Shown: piece by piece, positions 45,456 through 54,119 of the stretch
How the letters are laid out: every line of letters starts with the position of its first letter
Position numbering within the stretch: position 1 is the stretch's first letter
From: CAJXVY01 sp965657575
GTDB lineage: Bacteria; Actinomycetota; Actinomycetes; Actinomycetales; Microbacteriaceae
Direction of reading: 5' to 3'
NCBI GenBank assembly: GCA_965657575.1
Contig: CBFHOK010000003.1
Location: 41,741-105,740, forward strand
Length of the DNA: 64,000 bases
Notes under the pieces: generated by a model
What the model was told of the DNA's origin: nothing
The model's database searches: none
Seen by the model: only the letters and a program-made list of their open reading frames with translations
Made by a program: the position numbers and the translations under genes

Positions 45456-45831
45456 CGTCTAGCTCGTCTGCAACCTTGCGAAGAAGCGTTGCAACTTTCT
45501 TACCGTGATTATTCTCTGGGTAGCGACCTCTTTTGAAATCACTGCCAAGCTGATCTAAAAACCCAATGATGTCTTCAACTATTACTGCCATGTCCTCCGC
45601 GGGCTTGCGGTTGGCATTGGTTATTTTCGGAACTTCTAGGATGCGAACGCTGAGAGCCTGCACACCCCTTCTTCCATCCACGATTGAAAACTCAACCCTG
45701 GAGCCTGGGCGAACAGAGTTTGTGCCCTCCGGTAGTGCACTCGCATGCAAAAAGACTTCGTTTCCCTCATCGCTTGCGATGAAGCCGAAACCCTTCTCAT
45801 CATCAAAAAACTTCACTCGACCTGTTGGCAT
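45448..45831 (-). CDS. Cold-shock domain protein with C-terminal extension (CspB-like)
   Basis: The first 65 residues are a cold-shock domain with RNP1-like GFGFIAS and RNP2-like VFLHASAL. A 60-residue tail (DMAVIVEDIIGFLDQLG onward) follows, the length of mycobacterial CspB (about 135 residues). Such proteins bind single-stranded nucleic acid. It overlaps DUF3027 by 8 bases. Confidence 0.93.
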   Translation of the reverse strand: MPTGRVKFFDDEKGFGFIASDEGNEVFLHASALPEGTNSVRPGSRVEFSIVDGRRGVQALSVRILEVPKITNANRKPAEDMAVIVEDIIGFLDQLGSDFKRGRYPENNHGKKVATLLRKVADELDVD

Positions 45832-45903
45832 ATTTTCTCTTTCTTGAGTCGCCGAATAGTTTAACCTGCCAACGGGGTTGATTTCAGGAAGTATTCTTTA
45901 ACG

Positions 45904-46140
45904 ATGGCCTCATTTAACACCTCTCGACTTGAAAACTTTTTGGCATACGGTGCCATTGGAGTGACCGCTGTCTCTCTTTTAGCAATGATTACAACTTTGA
46001 TGATGGAACTTGGTGGCGTTGATGAACGTCCAGTAATACTTGCCCAGCTACCATTGATTGGCCTGCCAGTTGGATTCATGATGATTCTGGTGATGATAAT
46101 CATCAGCTTCATTAGAAGAACAAAAGAAAATCGTGACTGA
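45904..46140 (+). CDS. Small hypothetical membrane protein
   Basis: A 78-residue protein with two hydrophobic helices (about 14-34 and 48-68) and a basic C-terminus. Family not recognised. It overlaps the next gene by 8 bases, so it may be co-translated with the XPB-linked genes; a functional tie is only inferred from this. Confidence 0.78.
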   Translation: MASFNTSRLENFLAYGAIGVTAVSLLAMITTLMMELGGVDERPVILAQLPLIGLPVGFMMILVMIIISFIRRTKENRD

Positions 46141-47785
46141 GCAGCTAACACTCGCTAACCTGCTGCAGCAAAAAACTGACCCAGAATTAGCTTCCCTGGT
46201 TAGAGCCAGAAGAATCAGCCTGCAGAGAGTAAATGACTTTTTTGATCTTGCAAAACACGTTTTGAATAAAAAAAAGATTGAACCTGTTATTCAATCCCTT
46301 TCCAGAGAACAGCTCGTATCGGTCAAAAACACAACAGACCACGAATTGATTGAGTATTTATTGCTTGGAACTGAAGGCAAACTATTTGACTCGGTCAAAG
46401 CCATTTTTGAAGAACTTGAAATACCGAACCCGATTGATTCCATAAAAACAACTGCAAGTGATGCAGACAAAGCGGCCATCAATGCCCACTACACCCTGCT
46501 GGCAATCACCGAAATACTGGTCCAGGTTGACAGCCACCCAATCAGGGCAACCGCCAAGGGAGTTGCTGTCAGTGACGCGAAGTGGATAGCAAGAATGCTT
46601 GGTTGGGATCCATTAGAGGTTTCCAACGCATTTGATCTTGCTTCAGTTGCCAAACTGATTCAACCAATTGATGGTCGCTGGCAACTCACCGAAAACAGCG
46701 AGCGTTGGCAAGAGCTAGAAGCTGAAAAGAAACTCACTTGGTTTTTAGAACAGATCATCTCCCTAGATGATCTTCTTCCAATTGAGTTAGCAGCCGGTGA
46801 AAAGATATCAACAGCAATCACCAACCATTATCCGCTGTTCAGGGGAAGCCATCCACTAAACGCTTATGCCAATCTGCTAGCACTTGCAGTTGATGGGTTT
46901 GCAACAGAGCTTGTTCAAATTCTTTTCAACGAGGGCCCTAAGGCCTGCGCTAGAGAAATCGCCTCGCATTTACCGAAGCCTGTGAATCAGCTCATTATCC
47001 AAAATGACCTGACCATGATTGCCCCCGGTCCTATTGACTATTCAACCGACAGGCAAATAAGGCTCTTTGCTGAACCAGAGAGCATTTCGCTTGCCAGCAA
47101 TTTCCGATTGACACTCAACAGTGTTGTTCACGGGATGGAGTGTGGGTTGAGTGCTAATGACATCAAAACAACACTGGAAAGACTTTCAACAACCAATATC
47201 CCGCAACCGGTTGAGTATTTATTGAAAGACGCCTCTGACAAATTTGGTTCGGTAACTATCACCAGCTCTGCAAAAGGTTCAATCATTGAAACCCGGGAAC
47301 CGGCAATGCTGGCTCAGATCAAAAACCAATCCGAACTCCGAGCTTTTCACTTCGTCCCCATCACTGAAAACCAGATGCTTAGCAAACACGACAGTGATTT
47401 GTTGTATTTCAACATTCGTAGCTGTGGTTATCCAATAATCAGAATTGACGAGCAGTCAAAAGTCATCTCCCCAAGAAAAACTCCTGCCAAGACCCCTGCT
47501 CAGTCAACCGATCTGATGCAGCAAATTGAAAAGCTTCGACTCTCGACCCCCGGTGATGTCTCTGAGCAGGAGCTGGGAATCAATCGACAGCTGGAGCTTT
47601 CGCTAAAAAATAAAGTTACCGTGGAGGTTGTTGTTAAAACTCGAGATGGAAGCGAAGTGACATTCGAGTTATTGCCTACCTCGCTGTCTGCAGGGCGATT
47701 GCGAGGCAAGGACATGAATGCCGATACCGAGAGAACGCTGCCGGTATCCAAGATTGTTTCGGTAAGGATGGGAGAGGCTCAATGA
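46133..47785 (+). CDS. XPB/Ssl2-like helicase-associated domain protein
   Basis: A 550-residue protein, GTG start 46133. It lacks Walker motifs. Its middle (QLIIQNDLTMIAPGPIDY) and end (MQQIEKLRLSTPGD and then a VEVVVKTRDGSEV strand-rich segment) are known in proteins encoded directly before XPB in actinobacteria (Rv0862c). An ATGA overlap links it to the XPB gene. It probably works with XPB; function has not been established. Confidence 0.86.
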   Translation: MTEQLTLANLLQQKTDPELASLVRARRISLQRVNDFFDLAKHVLNKKKIEPVIQSLSREQLVSVKNTTDHELIEYLLLGTEGKLFDSVKAIFEELEIPNPIDSIKTTASDADKAAINAHYTLLAITEILVQVDSHPIRATAKGVAVSDAKWIARMLGWDPLEVSNAFDLASVAKLIQPIDGRWQLTENSERWQELEAEKKLTWFLEQIISLDDLLPIELAAGEKISTAITNHYPLFRGSHPLNAYANLLALAVDGFATELVQILFNEGPKACAREIASHLPKPVNQLIIQNDLTMIAPGPIDYSTDRQIRLFAEPESISLASNFRLTLNSVVHGMECGLSANDIKTTLERLSTTNIPQPVEYLLKDASDKFGSVTITSSAKGSIIETREPAMLAQIKNQSELRAFHFVPITENQMLSKHDSDLLYFNIRSCGYPIIRIDEQSKVISPRKTPAKTPAQSTDLMQQIEKLRLSTPGDVSEQELGINRQLELSLKNKVTVEVVVKTRDGSEVTFELLPTSLSAGRLRGKDMNADTERTLPVSKIVSVRMGEAQ

Positions 47786-49410
47786 GTGGTCCGCTAATAG
47801 TTCAAAGCGATAAAACCGCACTATTAGAAATCGATCACCCACTGGCAACCGATGCTAGGCACGACCTATCTATTTTCGCCGAGCTTGAGAGAGCACCCGA
47901 ACACATCCACACCTACCGCATAACTAAACTAGGTTTATGGAATGCCAGGGCTGCCGGTCACGACAGTCAGTTTGTAATTGACGTATTGGAAAAATACTCC
48001 AAATACCCAATACCCCCAACGGTGACCAAAGACATCTCAGACCTTATGTCTCGCTACGGAAAGCTAAGAATTACTCGAGATGATGAGAATCGTCTCTTGC
48101 TTCTCAGTGATGACAAAGCGGTGCTAGCAGAGGTTGGCAGACAGCGAAAAATCAAGGAGCTGATCCTCGAGCCGATTGTTGGCGGGTTTGTCTTGGCCGA
48201 ATGGGCAAGAGGGGCCGTCAAACAGGAGTTATTGAAAATTGGCTGGCCGGCTGAAGACTTGGCGGGATATGCCGAGGGTGAGCCAATGGAGATTGATCTT
48301 GACACCAAGGATTGGTCACTGAGGGACTACCAGCAGTTAGCGGTGGATAGGTTCAGTGAGCTTGGTAGTGGGGTTGTGGTGTTGCCCTGTGGGGCTGGTA
48401 AGACCTTGGTAGGTGCGGCGGCCATGGCAGAGATAAAAACCAATACCTTGATTCTGGTGACCAACTCAGTCTCTGCAAGGCAGTGGAAGCAAGAGCTTAT
48501 AAACCGCACCACACTCACCGAAGAACAAATAGCTGAATACTCTGGAGCGAGCAAAGACTTAGCGGAAGTAACAATCGCCACCTATCAGATACTCACCACC
48601 AAACGAGGTGGTCAGTATCGTCACCTGGAATTGCTAAACGCCCGCGACTGGGGGCTGATTGTCTATGACGAGGTGCATCTGCTCCCTGCACCGATATTCA
48701 AAATGACCGCTGAACTGCAAGCAAAAAGGCGTCTGGGACTCACCGCCACCTTGGTCAGAGAAGACGGTCGAGAGGGTGATGTTTTCAGCTTGATTGGGCC
48801 AAAAAGATTCGATGCATTATGGAAAGACATCGAAGCGGAAGGCTATATAGCCCCAGCCAACTGTTATGAGATCAGAATCCCGCTAACTGATGAAAAGCGG
48901 ATGGAGTATGCGATTGCACAACAGGAGGAACGCTTCCGAATTGCCTCCACGACTGAGGAAAAAATCTCACTGGCAAAAAAGATCTTAGAAAAACACCCCG
49001 GCGAACCAGCACTAATCATTGGGCAGTATCTTGAGCAAATAGAAGAGTTTTCTAAAAAACTCAACATCCCCAAGCTAACTGGCGAAACCCCGGTGGATGA
49101 GCGCGAGCGACTTTATAAAGCATTCCGCGAAGGGGAAATCCCTGCACTGGTAGTCAGCCGAGTTGCCAATTTCTCGGTTGACCTGCCAGAGGCAAGTGTT
49201 GCCATTCAGGTCAGTGGTTCTTTTGGTTCAAGGCAGGAAGAGGCGCAAAGACTTGGGAGGGTTATGAGGCCCAAGGCTGATGGAAGATCGGCGCATTTTT
49301 ATACGCTTATCTCTCGTGACACGGTGGAACAGGACTTTGCTCAAAACCGTCAGCGGTTTTTAGCGGAGCAAGGCTATGGCTATCAAATAATCGATGCGGA
49401 TCAGATTTAG
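47782..49410 (+). CDS. XPB-family DNA helicase
   Basis: A 542-residue SF2 helicase. An N-terminal domain (ISDLMSRYGKLRITRDDENRLLL-type) is followed by motif I VLPCGAGKTLVGA, motif II YDEVHLLPAP (DEVH), SATLVRED-type motif III (TATLVREDGREGD) and motif VI QEEAQRLGRVMRPK. XPB unwinds or reanneals DNA in repair; bacterial XPB acts in actinobacteria (Rv0861c). It is coupled with the preceding gene and is a likely repair module. Confidence 0.95.
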   Translation: MSGPLIVQSDKTALLEIDHPLATDARHDLSIFAELERAPEHIHTYRITKLGLWNARAAGHDSQFVIDVLEKYSKYPIPPTVTKDISDLMSRYGKLRITRDDENRLLLLSDDKAVLAEVGRQRKIKELILEPIVGGFVLAEWARGAVKQELLKIGWPAEDLAGYAEGEPMEIDLDTKDWSLRDYQQLAVDRFSELGSGVVVLPCGAGKTLVGAAAMAEIKTNTLILVTNSVSARQWKQELINRTTLTEEQIAEYSGASKDLAEVTIATYQILTTKRGGQYRHLELLNARDWGLIVYDEVHLLPAPIFKMTAELQAKRRLGLTATLVREDGREGDVFSLIGPKRFDALWKDIEAEGYIAPANCYEIRIPLTDEKRMEYAIAQQEERFRIASTTEEKISLAKKILEKHPGEPALIIGQYLEQIEEFSKKLNIPKLTGETPVDERERLYKAFREGEIPALVVSRVANFSVDLPEASVAIQVSGSFGSRQEEAQRLGRVMRPKADGRSAHFYTLISRDTVEQDFAQNRQRFLAEQGYGYQIIDADQI

Positions 49411-49464
49411 TAAACCCAGCAGACTCTCAGGAATATCCCAGCTGATGGTGAGATTATTCTCAAC

Positions 49465-50154
49465 ATGAGTGATATCAAAGTATTAGTTGTCGATGACGAG
49501 CCAAACATCAGAGATTTACTCTCTGCCAGCCTGAAATTCGCAGGATACGAAGTCCAGACCGCGATCAACGGCAAACAAGCGGTTGAATCAGCAGTAACCT
49601 GGCAACCAGACATCATCGTTTTAGATGTGATGCTTCCAGATATGAACGGTTTTAGCATCACCAAAAAGCTTAGATCCATGGATGTGAACACCCCCGTGTT
49701 GTTCCTGACTGCCAGAGATGAAACCCAAGATAAGATAACTGGCTTGACTGTTGGTGGTGATGACTACGTCACCAAGCCATTTAGCCTGGATGAAATCCTG
49801 GCAAGGCTGCAGGCAATTCTTCGCCGCTCTTCAGCGCAAGAAATGCATGCATCTGTAATCAAAGTTGGTGAGCTTGAAATCAACGAGGATGCTCACGAGG
49901 TGATTGTCAACGGAACTAGCGTTGATCTTTCCCCCACCGAATATCAGTTGCTCAGATACTTGGCTGTTAATGCCAACAGAGTGCTGACAAAAGCACAGAT
50001 ACTGGATCATGTGTGGGAATATGACTTCAATGGAGAGATGGGAATTGTGGAAAGCTACGTCTCCTACCTCAGAAAGAAACTAGACCCCGTGAGCAGTAAG
50101 CCATTGATTACCACCAAGCGCGGAGTCGGCTACATGATAAAGGCAGATAACTAG
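49465..50154 (+). CDS. OmpR-family response regulator
   Basis: A 229-residue protein with a receiver domain (VVDDEP, D54 in VLDVMLPD, the TARD and KPFSLDE motifs) and an OmpR winged helix (LSPTEYQLLRYL, VWEYDFNGEMGIVESYVSYLRKKLD). It probably is phosphorylated at D54 by the sensor encoded directly next, with no gap. The pair resembles TrcR/TrcS or PrrA/PrrB, but no clear assignment is possible. Targets are not known. Confidence 0.94.
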   Translation: MSDIKVLVVDDEPNIRDLLSASLKFAGYEVQTAINGKQAVESAVTWQPDIIVLDVMLPDMNGFSITKKLRSMDVNTPVLFLTARDETQDKITGLTVGGDDYVTKPFSLDEILARLQAILRRSSAQEMHASVIKVGELEINEDAHEVIVNGTSVDLSPTEYQLLRYLAVNANRVLTKAQILDHVWEYDFNGEMGIVESYVSYLRKKLDPVSSKPLITTKRGVGYMIKADN

Positions 50155-51633
50155 TTGCGAATTGGCAATCTATTAGATCGAGTATCACTAAGAAGTAAGC
50201 TCACCGCCTTGGCGGTGGCGCTAATCGCGCTATTGCTTGCCGGATCCTCAATCTCAACGGTTGCTCTTCTAAGAACTTATCTGCAGTCGAACACCGACAC
50301 TTTGTTGTCTGCAACTGTCTCCCAGCTCAAAAACGAAAACCCAGCATCTCTGGAGTTTCGGATGGAATCGGGGTTAGTAAACCTCCCCTCCCTGCCTAGC
50401 GGATATTACATCGCCTTCGTTGACAGAGATGGGAACCTGGCCCTTGGCTTGGTGGCCAGCGGCAGTGAAGCAAGGGTGGTTCCAAACGTCTCCGGCCTGG
50501 ATTTAGCATTTGTTAGATCAACCCAAGGGATTCCTTTTGATGTTGAGGTGGAGACAGAATCCAGAGACCTCGAGTACAGAGTCATAGCAGAGCCACTGAC
50601 GCGTTTTCAGGGCTCAGTGGTGATAGCGCTTCCGGTGAATGAAAACAGACGGCTGATAGCCGAGTATTCGGCTATTGGTGGTCGAGTCGGACTGGTGATC
50701 CTGGTACTTGCTGGATTCTCTATTTGGTTGACGATTTCCTCTGCTCTAAGACCACTGAGAGAAGTTGAGCGAACAGCAAAAGACATCGAGCAGGGAAATT
50801 TTGAAAAAAGACTTATCGAAAAACCCGAAAACACCGAGATTGGAAAGCTCAATAAATCCCTGAACTCGATGCTTGATGGAATCGAAACCGCTTTTATTGC
50901 CAGGGGTAAGACTTTGGATCAAATGCGAAGGTTTTTGTCTGATGCAAGTCATGAACTAAGAACCCCGCTAGCAAGTGTTCAGGGATATGCAGAGCTTTAT
51001 CGCATGGGAGCGATGAAGAAAAAGGCGGACGTTTCAGAAGCGATGGAGAGAATTGAATCTGAAGCCAAGCGCATGAGCGGACTGGTGGATAACCTGCTGA
51101 CACTGACCCGACTGGACGAACTCAAAGAACTAGAGAAGACAGAATCCGATGTTTTAGCAATTGCCAGATCGGCTGTCCAAGACGCACAGGCTGCAAATTT
51201 GGATAACGACTTTGAGATCTGTGACCTAGCAGGTGCTGACCTACCTGAATCAAAGCAACTCAGAGCAGAGGTTGATTCAAACCAGATCAAACAAGTTTTC
51301 ACAAACCTGCTAGCCAACGCAGCCAGGTTCAGCCCTGAAGAAAAACCAGTATCGGTATCGCTGGGAGAAACCGAAGATGGATTGCTAATCAAAGTCATTG
51401 ACCATGGTGAAGGTATCCCCGAGCAGTTCAGGGAAAAGGTCTTTGATCGTTTCTACAGAGTCGACAATTCCAGAAATAACGAAACCGGTGGAAGTGGCTT
51501 GGGGCTGGCAATTGTGAAATCAATCATTGATGCCCATGAGGGCAGGATCGAGATCACCGAAACCGAGGGTGGCGGAGCAACCTTTGAAATCTTTATCCCC
51601 CTAACCCAGAAACCCCCAGTTACTAACAGCTAA
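50155..51633 (+). CDS. Sensor histidine kinase
   Basis: A 492-residue kinase, TTG start on the base after the regulator's stop. Membrane helices lie at about 16-38 and 175-197 around an outer sensor region. HAMP, then HisKA with H266 in SDASHELRTPLA, and HATPase with NLLANAARFS, DHGEGIPEQFREKVFDRFYR and GGSGLGLAIV. The stimulus is unknown. The WXG100 gene follows 46 bases later. Confidence 0.93.
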   Translation: MRIGNLLDRVSLRSKLTALAVALIALLLAGSSISTVALLRTYLQSNTDTLLSATVSQLKNENPASLEFRMESGLVNLPSLPSGYYIAFVDRDGNLALGLVASGSEARVVPNVSGLDLAFVRSTQGIPFDVEVETESRDLEYRVIAEPLTRFQGSVVIALPVNENRRLIAEYSAIGGRVGLVILVLAGFSIWLTISSALRPLREVERTAKDIEQGNFEKRLIEKPENTEIGKLNKSLNSMLDGIETAFIARGKTLDQMRRFLSDASHELRTPLASVQGYAELYRMGAMKKKADVSEAMERIESEAKRMSGLVDNLLTLTRLDELKELEKTESDVLAIARSAVQDAQAANLDNDFEICDLAGADLPESKQLRAEVDSNQIKQVFTNLLANAARFSPEEKPVSVSLGETEDGLLIKVIDHGEGIPEQFREKVFDRFYRVDNSRNNETGGSGLGLAIVKSIIDAHEGRIEITETEGGGATFEIFIPLTQKPPVTNS

Positions 51634-51679
51634 CTCAAATCCCAAAAATATATGTGCTCAATCAGTCATGATTTGAGCT

Positions 51680-51967
51680 ATGCCCCAATTCTCAGTTGAT
51701 AGCGAAAGAGTGATGGCTGCCAATGGAACCATTCAGGCGACCATCGGAAGATTGAAATCAGAAGTAGACACCCTGCATACCCAACTAATTGCCCTGCAGG
51801 ATTCCTGGCAGGGTCAGGCCTCCACCAGCTTTCAGGAGCTGGTGGTTCGCTGGCGAACAACTTCGGACTCAGTGGATGCGCAGCTTGCTGAACTCGGATC
51901 TGCCCTTGCCTACGCAGCCCAGCAATACTCCGAGATAGAACAGGCCAACCAAAGATTGTTCTTATAA
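51680..51967 (+). CDS. WXG100 family (ESAT-6-like) protein
   Basis: A 95-residue helical hairpin protein with the turn motif W43-Q44-G45 (DSWQGQAS) at its middle, as in WXG100 proteins, and helices before and after it. Such proteins are usually secreted by ESX/type VII systems as dimers. There is no EccC ATPase or other ESX gene in this window. A strong bidirectional terminator follows at once. Confidence 0.88.
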   Translation: MPQFSVDSERVMAANGTIQATIGRLKSEVDTLHTQLIALQDSWQGQASTSFQELVVRWRTTSDSVDAQLAELGSALAYAAQQYSEIEQANQRLFL

Positions 51968-51970
51968 AAA

Positions 51971-52002
51971 AACAGGGTGGTCGCCTGACCACCCTGTTTT
52001 TT
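51971..52002. terminator. Bidirectional terminator between WXG100 gene and groEL
   Basis: A perfect 11-bp stem (ACAGGGTGGTC / GACCACCCTGT) with a 4-base loop GCCT, flanked by A6 to the left and T7 to the right. It can end both the WXG100 transcript and the groEL transcript. Confidence 0.95.
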
Positions 52003-52011
52003 TGAGACTTC

Positions 52012-53634
52012 TTAGAAGCCCATGTCCTCGCCACCGTGACCGCCAGCGGCAGGCTGAGCTGGTTCTGGCTTCTCGACGACAACAGCTTCGGTTGTCAGGA
52101 ACAGTCCTGCAATGCTTGCAGCATTCTGCAGTGCTGACCTGGTTACCTTCACCGGGTCGCTGATTCCGCCAGCAAGCATGTCTTCATACTCCCCTGTTGC
52201 AGCATTCAATCCGTGACCATCTGCTAGCCCTGCTACCTTCTCGGCAACAACACCTGGCTCTAGACCTGCGTTGAGTGCAATCTGCTTTAGTGGAGCTGAG
52301 ATTGCCAATTCAACAATCTTTGCACCAGTTGACTCATCGCCATCTAGCTTCAGGCCCGCAAAGGCTTTCTTGCCAGCTTGTAGTAGTGCAACACCACCAC
52401 CGGCAACAATGCCCTCCTCGACTGCAGCTTTGGCGTTTCTAACAGCATCCTCGATGCGGTGCTTACGCTCTTTGAGCTCAACCTCGGTTGCAGCACCCGC
52501 ACGGATAACAGCAACACCACCGGCTAACTTGGCTAGACGCTCCTGCAGCTTCTCGCGGTCGTAGTCACTGTCAGTGGCTTCAATCTCGCGCCGAATCTGC
52601 TCAACGCGACCAGCGATCTGGTCAGCGTCACCAGCACCCTCAACAATGGTGGTCTCGTCTTTGGTGATAACCACCTTGCGTGCGCGTCCAAGCATTTCCA
52701 AAGTGGTGTTCTCAAGTTTGAGTCCAACCTCTTCGGCGATAACCTGTCCACCGGTCAAAATTGCCATGTCCTGCAGCATTGCCTTGCGGCGATCTCCAAA
52801 TCCAGGAGCCTTGACGGCAACTGATTTGAAAATTCCACGAATCTTGTTTACAACCAAAGTTGCAAGAGCTTCGCCCTCAACATCCTCGGCAATGATCAAC
52901 ATTGGCTTGCCTGACTGCATTACCTTGTCAACTACTGGTAGTAGGTCTTTCATGTTGGTGACCTTGCCATTAACAATCAATACATAGGCATCTTCCAGAA
53001 TTGCTTCCTGGCGCTCTGGGTCGGTGACCATGTAGGCGGAGATGTAGCCCTTGTCAAAGCGCATACCCTCTGTTAGCTCCAGGTGGGTTCCAAAGGTGTT
53101 TGATTCCTCAACGGTAACCACACCCTCTTTGCCGACCTTGTCGATGGCCTCGGCGATGATCTCACCGATTTCTTTATCGGCAGCACTGATAGCTGCGGTT
53201 GAAGCAATCTGCTCACGAGTCTCGACAGGAATTGCCATATCGATAAGTTTCTTGGTGACCTCTTCAGCGGCTTTTTCAATACCCCTGCGAAGGCTCATTG
53301 GATCTGCACCGGCTGCAACGTTACGCAAACCCTCGCGCACTAGCGCCTGGGCTAAAACGGTTGCGGTGGTGGTTCCGTCACCCGCGACATCGTCGGTTTT
53401 CTTGGCTACCTCTTTGACCAGTTCCGCACCGATTTTCTCCAGTGGGTCTTCTAGGTCGATTTCCTTGGCGATGGAAACACCGTCGTTGGTGATTGTGGGG
53501 GCTCCCCACTTCTTTTCCAACACGACGTTTCGACCTCTTGGGCCAAGGGTCACCTTTACGGTGTCTGCCAATTGATTGAGACCGCGCTCTAAACCGCGAC
53601 GTGCCTCTTCATCAAAGTGAATAATTTTTGCCAT
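52012..53634 (-). CDS. groEL: Chaperonin GroEL
   Basis: The 540-residue 60-kDa chaperonin folds proteins in a double ring. ATP motif GDGTTTATVLAQALVREGL, the N-terminal LGPRGRNVVLEKKWG, and the AAVEEGIVAGGGVALLQ signature are present. The tail GGHGGEDMGF differs from the usual GGM repeat. No groES is next to it, so this is a standalone groEL as seen for actinobacterial groEL2. Two CIRCE sites and a promoter lie upstream. Confidence 0.98.
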   Translation of the reverse strand: MAKIIHFDEEARRGLERGLNQLADTVKVTLGPRGRNVVLEKKWGAPTITNDGVSIAKEIDLEDPLEKIGAELVKEVAKKTDDVAGDGTTTATVLAQALVREGLRNVAAGADPMSLRRGIEKAAEEVTKKLIDMAIPVETREQIASTAAISAADKEIGEIIAEAIDKVGKEGVVTVEESNTFGTHLELTEGMRFDKGYISAYMVTDPERQEAILEDAYVLIVNGKVTNMKDLLPVVDKVMQSGKPMLIIAEDVEGEALATLVVNKIRGIFKSVAVKAPGFGDRRKAMLQDMAILTGGQVIAEEVGLKLENTTLEMLGRARKVVITKDETTIVEGAGDADQIAGRVEQIRREIEATDSDYDREKLQERLAKLAGGVAVIRAGAATEVELKERKHRIEDAVRNAKAAVEEGIVAGGGVALLQAGKKAFAGLKLDGDESTGAKIVELAISAPLKQIALNAGLEPGVVAEKVAGLADGHGLNAATGEYEDMLAGGISDPVKVTRSALQNAASIAGLFLTTEAVVVEKPEPAQPAAGGHGGEDMGF

Positions 53635-53670
53635 TTTGGCTTATCTCCCGTTGCTCTTAAACTGAATTAG

Positions 53671-53697
53671 TTAGCACTCCCATAACAAGAGTGCTAA
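53671..53697. promoter_or_regulatory. CIRCE operator 1 (HrcA site) of groEL
   Basis: TTAGCACTC, nine bases, then GAGTGCTAA: a perfect match to the CIRCE consensus, bound by HrcA repressor to limit chaperone expression until heat stress. It lies about 36 bases upstream of the groEL start, in the leader. Confidence 0.97.
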
Positions 53698-53701
53698 CTA
53701 A

Positions 53702-53730
53702 TTTTTAGCACTCTAAGTCTCAGAGTGCAA
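53702..53730 (-). promoter_or_regulatory. Putative groEL promoter
   Basis: On the minus strand TTGCAC (53725-53730) and TAAAAA (53702-53707) are spaced by 17 bases. The second CIRCE covers both boxes, so HrcA would block polymerase. No start site mapped; inference from consensus. Confidence 0.65.
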
Positions 53731-53731
53731 G
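53705..53731. promoter_or_regulatory. CIRCE operator 2 (imperfect) overlapping groEL promoter
   Basis: TTAGCACTC, nine bases, then GAGTGCAAG: two mismatches from CIRCE in the right arm. It starts 7 bases after the first site and spans the likely -35/-10 spacer, so the pair forms a double operator. Confidence 0.88.
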
Positions 53732-53757
53732 CTAACGAGATTTTTGTTTAAGAAAAC

Positions 53758-53961
53758 TTATTCAATAATGCTGACTTCTTGAGCCTGAGGACCCTTAGGG
53801 CCATCTGTTAGCTCAAACTCAACACGCTGATTTTCTTCTAGATTTTTGAATCCGTTTGAATTGATCGCACTGTAGTGAACAAACACGTCAGCGCCACCAT
53901 CCTGGGCAATGAAACCAAAGCCTTTTTCTGAATTGAACCACTTAACTACTCCGGTGGCCAT
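53758..53961 (-). CDS. cspA: Cold-shock protein, CspA family
   Basis: A 67-residue cold-shock domain protein with KGFGFIAQ (RNP1) and VFVHYS (RNP2). It binds single-stranded RNA/DNA and melts RNA structure. The 5' leader has a hairpin at 53984-53998 near the start and a larger inverted repeat further upstream, consistent with control at the RNA or DNA level. Confidence 0.97.
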   Translation of the reverse strand: MATGVVKWFNSEKGFGFIAQDGGADVFVHYSAINSNGFKNLEENQRVEFELTDGPKGPQAQEVSIIE

Positions 53962-53983
53962 AACTACCTCTTCCTTACTTTTT

Positions 53984-53998
53984 CACCCACTCTGGGTG
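53984..53998 (-). promoter_or_regulatory. Hairpin in the cspA 5' leader
   Basis: CACCCA and TGGGTG pair over 6 bases around a 3-base loop, about 23 bases before the cspA start codon. No T run follows, so it is unlikely to be a terminator. Position suggests an effect on ribosome access. Confidence 0.5.
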
Positions 53999-54042
53999 AG
54001 ACGAAACGGAAGCAATGCCGCCGAACTCGACTTTCAGAGAGT

Positions 54043-54092
54043 CTAGTAGCAGAATGAAACAAATTGTTTAACTAAATGATTCTGTCTACTAG
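54043..54092. promoter_or_regulatory. Nested inverted repeats in the cspA-msrB divergent region
   Basis: Arms CTAGTAG-CAGAAT (54043-54055) and ATTCTG-T-CTACTAG (54079-54092) match over 13 bases with one bulged T. The 23-base loop holds a second palindrome, AAACAA-A-TTGTTT (54058-54070). The span lies between divergent cspA and msrB; it could be an operator or a structured leader. No family recognised. Confidence 0.6.
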
Positions 54093-54119
54093 TTGTTATC
54101 AACCCATTAGGGGGAAATT

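Noticed and set aside
53051..53575. 174-residue open frame opposite groEL
   Set aside because: It is the antisense shadow of a highly conserved gene with strong codon bias.
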